From: Mugil cephalus | Lineage: Eukaryota > Chordata > Actinopteri > Mugiliformes > Mugilidae | NCBI RefSeq assembly: GCF_022458985.1 | Contig: NC_061777.1 | Span: forward strand, 7,976,668 to 8,040,667 | Length of the DNA stretch: 64,000 nt | Reading direction: 5' to 3' | Shown here: positions 27,801 to 38,500 of the stretch, piece by piece | Numbering within the stretch: position 1 is the first letter of the stretch | Layout of the letters: each line of letters begins with the position of its first letter | Position numbers and translations under genes: made by a program | The notes under the pieces: generated by a model | Database searches by the model: none | Told to the model about the DNA's origin: nothing | The model's input: only the letters and a program-made list of their open reading frames with translations

Positions 27801-30186
27801 CTGATTTCGTGACCCAGCAGATTCACTGAAGCTGCAGTTCAGTGGAAAGTGCGGTTTCTTTCCGCTGATGGGAGCAGCAGGGCGGACACACAGATGAATA
27901 TCAGGATCTCTGAATGTTAAAAAACATTGCTGTTGGATGCGACTCAACGTATTTGTTATTCAAAACATTTCACTGTGTGTGGAGCCTGTCAGTCATCCAG
28001 GATGTGGTATGTCTAAAACAAACAAGAACTGTAAAGATGTTTCAGATACAAAACTGAACTTCTCACGAGTCATTTAGACATGGATGAGAGGCTCCTGGAG
28101 AAAAAACTCAGTGGTGTTTGTTTAAAATATTCAGATCAACTGAACAAACCAGACCGGTTTTATGTTTTTGATTCTTCACAATAGCCTCCCTTTGATTTGA
28201 TGACAGCTTTCGTGCACTGTTGTCATTCTGTCAGTGCGCTTCATGAGGTAGCCACCTGGAACGAGTTTCAATTAAGAGGTGCCAAGAATTTATTTTAAGA
28301 TTTTCTTTATGTGGTTGACATCAGCGGTTGTTTATGTGCAGAGGTGGGGCTGGTACAGAGCTCTCTGCTGTGAATAAATCTGTTGAGCTGCTGTTCTGGT
28401 TCGTATTGCGGTGGGAACCACTCAGCTAAGTAACGAGGAACTCCATTATTATTACAAAACACGAAGGTTTCAAGAACTGTGAGCGTCTCCTCTGGTGCAT
28501 TCACGGAAACAACCTAACGCTATAATGAAACTAGCTCTCATGAGGAAAGGAAGAGTTCATTGGAAACGGCAAAATTACCAGCAACTCAGATTAGAGCCCA
28601 TGTAAGTGTTTACACAGAGTTCAAGAGGCCGACACATTATAACGTCAGCTGTTCAGAGGAGGCTGAGTGAATTAGACGCTCATGGATGAATTCCTGCAAA
28701 AAAAATAAAAAAGATTCTTCAGAAGAGGAAGAAGAAGCGAAATTAGTTGCAGCAGCTGGATATCAAAACTCAAACCCACTGATCAGATAACAGTATGAAA
28801 AAAGCTCTGTTACATTCAGTCAAGCTTGTTAAAATAGTTCAAATAATCAATCAATCTTTTAGTTGTCATTATCAGAATAAAACAACAAAAGTTTCTTGGG
28901 AACATTCATACGCTTTATAGCAAGTGATGTAATTAAGGTGGAAATGTACTAAACAGTAACAGTAAGTATAGACAGAAACTTATAACATATAAGGGGGAAG
29001 TACAGACACTTTGTTCAAGTGATATTTTGATTGGTGCAACAATGCAGGGTCCAGTTCACAGCTACTGTCATTTCATTTTACTGTGAGCTCGTTTCCTCAT
29101 CCGAGTGTCAGCGTCCTCTCAGTTTTGAGTAGCCTTACCCCTTCTCGTATAATAAACAATACCTAGGTCTGAAGTCAGAAACGGGGATTTCATCTGTGCT
29201 GCTTCACGTTGCCTTTCTCCTCCAGATCCTCACAACCTGGCCGTCCGCTGCCTGGTTAACGGAGACGCAGTCCAGAGCAGCAACACCGATCAGATGATCT
29301 TCAAGACGGAAGCGCTGGTCGCGTGGGTCTCTAAGTAAGTCCGCTTACTGCTCATGAGGACGACGTCCAAGTCCCGGTTTACATTACGTTCACTGTACTC
29401 TAGCTGGTTACGATAATCAAATCATGTCAGAAGTAAAAACTATGGCTTCACCTAAAGCAGCTTTACCTATGTCAGTGTTTTCTGACTGGACACTTTTTTT
29501 CCTCGTGCACCTTTTCACAGGATCTGTAAAGACAGTAGGACAGTCTTGGAAGTTATAGTTTGTGAATGCTTTAAGGAAACACTCATGATTAGAACTACAA
29601 GTCATGGTTACTTTTAAGGCTCCTCTCCGATGTTCCACTCTTTTTTTTTTTTCCGCCTCCTGCCAGGTTCGTGACATTAAGTCCAGGAGATGTGTTCCTG
29701 ACGGGAACTCCTCCAGGCGTGGGGGTTTTCAGAAAGCCACCTGTGTTTCTCAAGGTGAGTTCAAATAAAACTGACTCGCGTTGAACCACAGTGTGAAGAA
29801 AATGTTGGCACTTGGTCTCATGTCAGTATGTTCAGAACCGATGTATGGGAGCTCCTCCAGGCATGGGTGTTTTTTCAGAAAGCCACCTGTGTTTCTCAAG
29901 GTGATTTCACACACCACTGACACATGTTGAACCACAGTATGAAGAAAATGCTGGCACTTGTTCTCATGTCAGTATACTTCATACTGTGGTGCAACGTGTG
30001 TCAGTGGTGTGGGAAATCACACCACTGCACATTTTAATAGTGTTAAAAGGTGAAGTAACATCGCATTTCTAAATGAGATCTAAAGGTGTATTACTTAAAA
30101 GGTTTGTTTCCGGTTCTTTTTAGAAAGGAGACGTGGTGGAGTGCCAGATAGAGCAGCTAGGCTCTATAATCAACAGAGTCGTCTAA
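24812..30186 (+). CDS. fahd2a: Fumarylacetoacetate hydrolase domain-containing protein 2 (FAHD2A-like), complete, 7 coding exons
   Basis: Putative metal-dependent hydrolase or decarboxylase of the FAH superfamily; the physiological substrate is not established. Coding exons: 24812-25083, 25477-25693, 27431-27490, 27575-27737, 29226-29334, 29667-29754, 30124-30186; 972 nt, 323 aa (human about 314). The first 32 residues (MRLPLHPLC..., Arg-rich, no acidic residue) look like a mitochondrial presequence. Met33 opens the conserved MRLVQFR block, so it is an alternative start. The FAH fold follows: [11 protein letters not shown], metal ligands Glu168 and Glu170 (WEVELA) and Asp199 (NDVSARD), then [11 protein letters not shown] and LTGTPPGVG, ending in INRVV. 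Introns 1-6 are GT-AG. It is divergent from the aminopeptidase gene and converges on gpat2. The following intron holds a partial copy of exon 6. Paralogue choice (2A or 2B) is not meaningful in fish. Confidence 0.96.
25757..26068. mobile_element. Tc1/mariner-type MITE, family F1 copy 2
   Basis: Left end is ATGACATTATGACCACC; right end is TTTTAATGTTGTGGCAGATCAGTG. The interior carries the TAGGTGGGTGCTACATG and ACATCCAGATGAATG blocks seen in other copies, in reverse-complement orientation to copy 1. It lies in the fahd2 intron between 25694 and 27430. A short stray F1 terminus is at about 26958-26985. Confidence 0.7.
28165..28745 (+). pseudogene. Tc1-like transposon relic (salmonid-type transposase fragment)
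   Basis: Noncoding DNA that keeps the order of a salmonid-type Tc1 element: a left part with GACAGCTTTCGTGCACTGTTG and TTCATGAGGTAG, then AAGGTTTCAAGAACTGTGAG, ACTAGCTCTCATGAGGA, CAGAGTTCAAGAGGCCGACA and CAACTGTTCAGAGGAGGCTGAG-type blocks. The recognition rests on memory of the Tc1 consensus. The frame is broken by several indels and there is no intact transposase, so it is inactive. It lies in the fahd2 intron between 27738 and 29225. Confidence 0.7.
29703..29980 (+). repeat. Tandem partial duplication of fahd2 exon 6 and its donor
   Basis: Copy 1, about 29703-29833, is the second half of exon 6 plus the start of the intron. Copy 2, about 29847-29980, is offset by about 144 bases and repeats CTCCTCCAGGC, CAGAAAGCCACCTGTG, TTTCTCAAG|GTGA, GTTGAACCACAGT, GAAGAAAATG and CTCATGTCAGTAT. 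Copy 2 has extra T residues that shift the frame, and its donor is GTGATT in place of GTGAGT. Confidence 0.9.
29901..30020. repeat. 44-bp inverted repeat (hairpin) in fahd2 intron
   Basis: Left arm 29901-29944 and right arm 29977-30020 are reverse complements at 41 of 44 positions, separated by a 32-base loop. The left arm belongs to copy 2 of the exon 6 duplication, so the structure probably arose by a fold-back copying event. RNA from either strand could form a long stem. Confidence 0.9.
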
Positions 30187-30286
30187 ACCCTGAGACGACA
30201 ACCCATGAAGGAAAGCCGCCTGTTAAATTAAAAAACGTTCCTGATCGGTTGCTCCTCATAATGAGAAACATCTCACAAAAAACAAA

Positions 30287-30292
30287 AATAAA
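30287..30292 (+). terminator. fahd2 polyadenylation signal
   Basis: AATAAA about 100 bases past the fahd2 stop codon. It is the first canonical hexamer downstream and is well placed for a short 3' UTR. Confidence 0.6.
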
Positions 30293-32132
30293 ATGTGCAG
30301 AACCGACAAGAAATACGTAAGAAATGTACATTTCCTGATGAGTGTTTTACTCATGACATTTCAGTAATTGTCGGGAAGGAAAATGTTGTGTTTTTACTAT
30401 GTGAAACTGTGTAATTATGTGACTCAACCTCATTTATCCAGTCAAGTCATTGCCAGGTTTAAAAATAAATAGAACCACCCACACTTTACATGCAGTATAT
30501 GTTAAACTGAACCTCCAGATTTGTGTTAATGCGCAAAAATAAAAACAATTTCTAATTATCTAATATTCTGAGAATGATTTTTTTCACAATTAGAAGAACG
30601 TTACCCATTTAAGGAGAATTGAGTTCAATGAAAGACATAATGTTCTCATAACATGTTCTTTGCATCACCTGAGAGGAAAGTCTCTCTTTGATTCATCATC
30701 ATCTCCAACTGAGAATAAATCACAGGACTGGACGTAGCGGTTCATATCACAGATACTGGATGATTGTTAGAGGACACACAAACCTCCAACCCTGCTATAA
30801 CCCAGGTAATCGTACATATCAATTAATATGACTTAAGCATAATAATAATAATAATAATAATGACTAATCATTTTTTAATTGTAATGATGATAATGACTTC
30901 CCACTGTGTGCCAAACTCTTTAAATGTTTCTGCACATGATATATGTATATTTTATAGCTGACCACGACAGGAATTCAATAATAATTTCCACTGCCAATTA
31001 ATTATTTATAAATAAAGTTACTTTTCTGTGTTTTTGAAATAGTTTCATCACCATCCATGATTAGGTTTTTCCAGTTGCTATTTTGCACCATTTGTTAAAA
31101 AAAAAAAAAAATAAATCACATTTGACAGGATTCCTACAGAAGTATGGAATTTGAAAAGTAGTGTGTGGAAAACTATTCATGTTTCCAAGACCACTCTTTA
31201 CTTTTCTAAAACATAAAGTTATGGATATCTAAAAAAAAATATCAATGGATCGATCTGGTTTTTGAAGGCGCTTGGCAGCACAAATGTTTGTGTGAGAGCG
31301 CGCAGTAGGTATAGATGATCATAGATGGATGATTCATGTGCAACTTACAATAAAAATAAATAAATGATAATAATACACTGAATATAACTGGGTTTGTCTC
31401 AACTCATTTGTAAGAACTACATTACCTATGTTTAATCTTATGGAAATTATTTGGTGACATAACATAGCATATATTATATATATACGTATGTATATGTATT
31501 CAGATTAATGAATACCATACAATTCCATAATTTATTTACATGATACACGAGTATTTATTCAAAAGCCATAAATTAGATTTTTTTGTGGAAATGAGGGTCT
31601 GGAAAAAGTATGGAATTTCAAATGTGTAGGAACCCTGGTGTGAGCACACAGACTGCTAATTAGCCTTTAAAATTAGCTTTTCAAAACCACAACGGATCCA
31701 AATTTCATCCTGGAGCTGCAGTTGGAGGCGGCTTCCAACGGTTCCCTCAGCTCCACACTTGGTGGCAGTAGAGCGTCACGGTCGACGGGACCTGAAACCT
31801 CTGCTGCTCTGGTTTGTTCAGGTTCGGGAGTAAAGCGGGCGAGCTTGACAGCACAAACACTCAGCTGTAAACGGCGAAATATTAATGCCTGCCAGAAAAA
31901 GCTCTGTCCCGTTCAAAGCGAGGAATCGATTTTTTCTCTGCAGCTTGATGTCAAAAGGTCTACGTCAAACGGGCAGACTCCAGAGGTCTGACTCAGCACG
32001 GCATGATCTACATTCAGGAGGAGAGCACCTCAGAGTCAAGACCTATGTGGAAGAAATGATAATATGATTCACTGCTGTGTGAAACCTGCTCTGTGGGGAC
32101 GTGAATTCACAAAGAAATTAAGAGCACGCGTT

Positions 32133-32138
32133 TTTATT
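32133..32138 (-). terminator. Candidate gpat2 polyadenylation signal
   Basis: AATAAA on the minus strand, about 400 bases past the gpat2 stop codon. Confidence 0.35.
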
Positions 32139-32540
32139 ATCACTGTGAACGTTATTTATCTTGAACAAACAACTTAAACATCCTCACATGGAACAAATCA
32201 AAACTCGAGCAGCTTCCATTGCAACATAAACAAGCTGCGGCGAACAGCATCATCCTACACCGAGTCCTCACTACTGATTACGGGGGACTTCATAATCCTC
32301 CTCTCCTGCGGCTTTATGCTAATGCTATCACTAAAGATGAACTTAAAATCAATGCCTCATCATTGGAAACATCAAAATGCAATTAATCTAAAGACACGAG
32401 CGTCCCCGCTCAGCGTGTGTCTCCTGTTTTAACGGCGAACACGAGCTTCTCCCACAACCAAACGGAGGACGAGGCCAGACTCTGCAACAAAATAAAGCGG
32501 CGTCTGAGAGGTCTTGAGTCACGCTGCTCAGTTAAACACG

Positions 32541-35500
32541 TTAATTGTAGAGGTACTGTGAGACGAAGCGGTTCAGTTTCTGCCTGTTCTCTGACAACTG
32601 GAACAAAGGACTAACGCCCAGGAAGACGCCTTCGTTCTGACGCTCCTCCGAAAGGACCTGAATTGGAAATAGTGAACAAAGACACAACAACGTTAGGACA
32701 CTCGCAAACACAATGCTGCTTTTTTTTTTCTTCTTTTTTTTCATTTAGTTGAGCTTTTTGAAGACTGCGAGCAACTTCTACATAAATAACACCACATAAT
32801 TCACTTAGCAAAGTCTGAAGTAATGAGGCCAGACAAGAAGGAAACATCACACTGAGCTGTCCTCTCTTTTGTTTAACGTATACAACTATCACGCGGTCTT
32901 GACACCACGGAGCCGTCGGAGCCCGAAGACGAGCTCGATAAGGACCAGCTCCGACTGATAACCTTGATAATAAACCTAATAACTGTCTCACGGGATCTTT
33001 GCAGACATATGGGTCAATGATGCTCTATTTTTAAAGGCAGCGATTCCCAACCCGGAGTCTGATAAAAGAGACTGATGGGAGAAGACACTGCGTCTACTCT
33101 GCCGTGTTCAAAGGCTGAGCGGTGAATTCCTGAAGGAGGAAGTTTTGAGCAGAAACACTGATTTATATGAGCGCGGATAAAATTAAATTATTCCGTGTCT
33201 GCACTTCCTCCTTAGAGTTCCACAATCTGTTTGTCTTTACTTCAGGTCTCAGTTTGAGTTTGAGTCGCTGCCCATCGGCGAGGCTGCCCTCCTCTTGTTT
33301 CATTATTCTTTGCGGCTGTTTGCAGAATCGCTGCAGATGGAGATAACAGACGCTCATATTTCACTGACTTCCTCCTTGAGCTGTATGAAAAAAATAAATA
33401 AATAAAATAGAAACTTTCACTAACTTGGAAGATTGCAGCAGCTTCATAATCCATCCCACTATATACAAAGTCTCTATCTGGTCTCATCAAAGATTCTCGG
33501 TGCAGTGTGTCACAGAGTTTTCATATCAGGTCATCTAACAACCCACTGGAGGGAAGGGAAACACGTCGCAGGGGATCCCTTGAAAAATAAGTTTCTTATA
33601 TAACCCCAGACAATTATGCAAATCATTTCCTCCAGAGACATCAGCAATACTCTACACAGAACAAAACATATTCATAAGACAGGAGAAACTGTCATTAATC
33701 ACTGAAGAAGTTTTATTTACAGCTAAGGAGATTCATCTATATTGAGAAATCCCATCAAACAAGCAGAGAGCGAGTCTACAACAACTAAAGTTGTCAAATT
33801 CCTGCAGTGATGTAAAACAAAAGTACGCCCCGATATGTTTTTTCTCGTCCCTCTTCTCTTATTCTCCTACACAGCCGTTTAAATTCACTGTCACTTCCCA
33901 ACGTTTTAAAGCCTCGAGTCCAAATGTGCACTTGGAAGCAGAATGGGAGGAAAATGTGAAATACACACAGACAACAATAACGGGATTACAGGCTCACATG
34001 ACAACAGGGTTCTTTAAGGGCCCGAAATACGAAATGTAAATTACTTCGCCACATCTGAGAGGCCTTAACCCGCCTGTGCTATTCTTCTCTCACGTCTAAT
34101 TTTAAATCACTTGTGTCCTTGGCCCACTGAATCCTCTTTACAGACTGACGTTGACACGGCTCCAGTCAAACAGAGTTTCTTTCTCATTGCATCAAACTCA
34201 GGCTGGATCCTTGTTAATGCTCAAGGATATTGCTTTTAAAGGAGAAGAAAAAAAAGAAGAAGAAGAGGGAGAAATTGACTGATTATCAGTGATTGTGGGA
34301 TTCGGTGTCACCTGGGAACACGATTATAGCGTTAGGACTGAACTTCTCGGGAGTCGGACTGCGCCTAAACTTTCAGTCGTCCTGAGCGGAGCTCTTAATT
34401 CTCGGCAGACGGACAGATTTAGAGACACGCACGCAGAACACAGAGGCTGTCACTCACCCCCAGGTCTATTAGTGTTCTAACTGCAGTGTGCGCCGCCTCC
34501 TCCGAGCAGCTCTCTGTGAGATACGGCACAAAGACACACATGAATCAAAAGAACAGACAGATATCCAATATAGAAAAACCAGGTCGGGATAACAGAACAA
34601 AGCCATCGCCAGGGGGAGCGTGATTTTTTTTATACTGCGTATTATCCGAGGAGCCATTTGTGTAGTTCCTGTAGTTCGTCTCTCATGTGTTTTGTCAACA
34701 AGAAGGGAGCATGTGATGTGAGGGAGCTGCTCTGTTCTCGGCAGACTTCTTACAACGAGTCATTAGGAAGAAAAAAGGCAAGGTGATAAGCTTTTAAAGT
34801 TACGACACGAAAAAAGACAGAGAAGATCTTTTTTGAGCGTTTTGGGGAAGGAGGGAGGGAGGGAAAGGAGGGAAAGGGGGGTTGTCAGGTTCCTCACCGT
34901 AGTGCTGCTTCTTCTCGTTTGCTGTGTCACAGAGATAGGAGTGTATCTGAGCCACAAACTCAGCCTCTGTAGCGGGAAAGACATGAAAATGGAGGCAATT
35001 AATCCGGCAAACAGAGGACAGTGTGCTGTGATAGTGTACGGAGCCTTCACGGTTCAGTGACGCGCCATTATACTGTATATTTGTAGCTGCGTGGGTTAGA
35101 AAATTGCTGCAAATAGCTGAGGCTGAGGGATAAATAGTAAAAAATGGAGGCCGCCCATCTTTTTAACTCAAGAGCTGCTCCACTGCTTCTCATTTTATAG
35201 CTCAGACGGCCTCAAGGAAAAATATATGTTACTCATTTCCATAAATGACATGAGTTAGCTTTACGATGATCAAAGATGGCCACTGATCCTTGAACGTAAG
35301 GTAAACAACATACCAGCCAGAGGAGCGTGCATGAGGTCCAGTCCCTTCACGGTCCAGGACAGCGCCCTCAGATGTCCAGCCAGCATACCGCAGAGAAAGA
35401 AGAGCATGTCCGGACACTGGCTTGGCTGACTTATCTGGGGAAGTAGACGGAGGTCAGAAAAGGCGAAAGAGGAGTGAAATATTATTTTCCACTACGGTGA

Positions 35501-38500
35501 GCACATAGTTAGAACCCACAGTCAGGGGGGATAAAGAACAGCTGCAGCAGGATTAAGGAGGTGTAATACTCAAACTCCACAGAGTTTTTAGGTTGACTCT
35601 AGGGCTTCGACACTTATGTGGGCCGCACACTTAAATCAAACTGATGTAAATTAAAACCTTCGGGGGACGCCGCTGTTGCCACCATGTCGTCCTTGATTGG
35701 AAACATGTAGCCACGGCTTATTGTGCTTTAAGGGGAAAAAAAGTCATAAATTAATTTAATTTGTGACTTAATTGTGACTTAATTTTCCGACATTTCAGAA
35801 CCATCCCAAAGACTCGCGATGATTAAACGACACGTCTGGATTCACCCTGTGATCAAATGAAACAAAGAGGGATTGGATTTATATCTGCGTCCCTCAAACA
35901 GCCGCCACTGAGCCGGAGGACGTGTGTTTTTTTTTTTCAATCGTCGTCCCGCTGAAAAACAAATGATGTTCCCGCCACGAGTAAACCAGATGGGATGGAG
36001 CGTCGCCGCAGGATGTTGTGGTAGCCATGCCGGTTAAGTATCGCCTTGAATTCTAAATAAGTCTCCAACGGTGGCACCATCGAACCCCCTCCACCACTTC
36101 ACGCCTCGTCCTTAATGCTTCCCCGTGTTTCACAAAGAGCGTCTGAAACCACAGACCTCACATCTGGATTCAACAGACCCTAGTGCAGATTTATGTTTCT
36201 TGGCCTCTTCTTCTTCTTCTTCTTCTTTCACCTCCATGACCTGATTCATGCACCCTCCTCTCAGGGAGGTTTCTGCTGCTTGAACTCCTGGAGGCTGATT
36301 TTTTGCTAAACGTTCAGGAACTTGTAATGCGATAACCTGGTTTTTCTATCATGTAGCAGTCACCCGACTGTTTGATGTTTCTCTTTACGTCCGTTTCCCT
36401 TTCGTCTGTGGAGCGGTTCTGCAGAGCAGTCGAATAAATCTGGTGGCTGACGGTGTCAAACATTAGACAAGAAAGTGAAGCACGTTTGACTCTCAGTATT
36501 TTGTACCAGAAATCCAAAATATGAACCAGTTCCTCTATAGCAGACTGTCTAAGTTGTCTTGGCTTTCACAAAGGGACACAGTTACGCTCTGAAAAGTACA
36601 TTTTTGCCACATAACTGTTCCATAAAGAAGCCTTTCATCCATTTTTGGGAATTCAGAACCTAAAAATCTACTTTTCTATAAAGACTGTATTAACGGTTAC
36701 ATCTGGTAATGAAACAGGAGGTTCATTAAAGCCCCTTTATAAAGAGTTTAATGTGTGTAGGGCCACTTTAATTCCGTAACAACGATATACAATCAGATAT
36801 ATAAGAGAGTTTATATTGTAGAGTGCAGCTGGTCTTGTAAAATTGTCCTTTGTCATTACAAGGCCATACAAAAGCGTTGTAAAACCTTCGGTCTCTCGAG
36901 GGATGGCGGCTGTTTGAGTGCAGAGATACTGAACAGTTTGCAGCAGATCTGTTGTCTGCAAATACAAAGTCATCCTACTCTATGTGTTCTTAACAAAAAA
37001 AAACAAGGTTTAATAAAGTGGTTATTGCCCAGCCTGACATTTTGAATGGAGTGTATCCAATTTATTAAATCAGCAATCGCCACTTAGCCAAAGAGGCTAA
37101 TTATTTCTGTGTTTAAATACTCATTATGTGCAGCACTTATGTACAGTCATTTAACTCAATATACAGCACGGAAGAACTTTAAAGTAAAAAAAAACACCAG
37201 AGAGGAAGGGGAAGGCAGCCAGAGGAATAATCATTAGTTGAGAAGCGTAAGCGGTGAAAACACGTTATAATGAAGGAGGCAGCTTCTGTAGAAACAAGGG
37301 CAGACAGACTGAAGGTAAAGAAACTACACCTAAGTTTGAACGTGGAGTTTAAAATCTAGACGAATAAGCAGTTTAAAAAAATAATGTGCTTCAGTTTGCA
37401 CCAAATGGACATGATAAACACTAATCAGCCACAACATTAAAACCACTGACAGGTGAAGTAAATGACCATCGATCATCTTCATCTTTCTGACAATACAGTG
37501 TTCTGCTGGGAAACGTTTGGACCTGGTATTTATTCATGTGGATGTTACTTCCACACAGAGTCCCCTCCCCTCAACACATAGGACCAAAAGCCCCCCCCCA
37601 CTAACAACATTGTGTCGCCATTCACCACAGGACACCCTCAGAAGACCCATGTCCATTCTCCGATGGGTCTCAGCTGCTTTGGAGGCAACAAGGGAAACCT
37701 ACACACTGTTACGAAAGGCGGGCATAATGTTATGCCTGATCAGGGTAAACAACAATACATCAGCTAACAATGGGTGTCAGTGTGTGTGTTGGCTGGCAGC
37801 AAAAAATGCGAAAGAAATCATTATTTGTCCAGTTCAGGCAAATAATGTAGTTTTTCTGCTCCGGGGGATATTTACCTATTCATGATTCTCTGAGCACCAC
37901 GGCAACATAAATAAACAGTGTAGACAAACAAACCCCTGGAAAAAACCTGAAGTCATGATTATTTTAAAGTTGAGGTGTTACAGATCTCTAAAACCACGAG
38001 CCTGGCCAAGTCCAAGACTTTTTTTTCTTAAGCATTAGTTATTAATGGGAGTTATTAACCTGGGAGTTCTGCAGAGCTGCTCAGTGAGACGTTTATTTAT
38101 CCAGGCAAACTGATAAACACGCAGAAGAAGAGGTGTTTAGGTCCTCGTTCAGCACCTGAGCCGGGAGCAGCAGCAGCAGCGCAGAGGCGTCAGGAATGAG
38201 AAGGAGAAGAAGTAGAGAATGCACTGGCTGGATGACATTAAAGGAATAAAACGAATAAAGCTGAATAAACACCGGCGATGCTCGTCTTCAGTGGGAAAAG
38301 TCAGAGAGAGGGTTTTTATACCAGTGTGGGTGTCAGTGTTTTTACTGGTCCACTCTCAACTTGCTCGTGGCAAAGGTAGGCATATCTAGTTTTCTCTGGC
38401 CACATGAAATGTTTACTACATTTTATAATGAAGCCAGGTCTAGAGCTGAGAGAGTTTCAGATGGAAAAACTCCCCAAAAAAATATATTTCAATTCCCAAC

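Larger units (their letters stand above)
30187..32540. other. Convergent intergenic spacer between fahd2 and gpat2
   Basis: Holds the 3' UTRs of two convergent genes. It is AT-rich with a (TAA)n stretch near 30840 and an A-run near 31098. A GC-richer block at about 31700-31990 has an open frame but no family resemblance and reads like an old dispersed repeat. No other gene was recognised. Confidence 0.6.

Noticed and set aside
31722-31991. 89-codon open frame on the plus strand in the fahd2-gpat2 spacer
   Set aside because: No family resemblance, no splice partners, Ser-rich composition from GC-rich repeat-like DNA.
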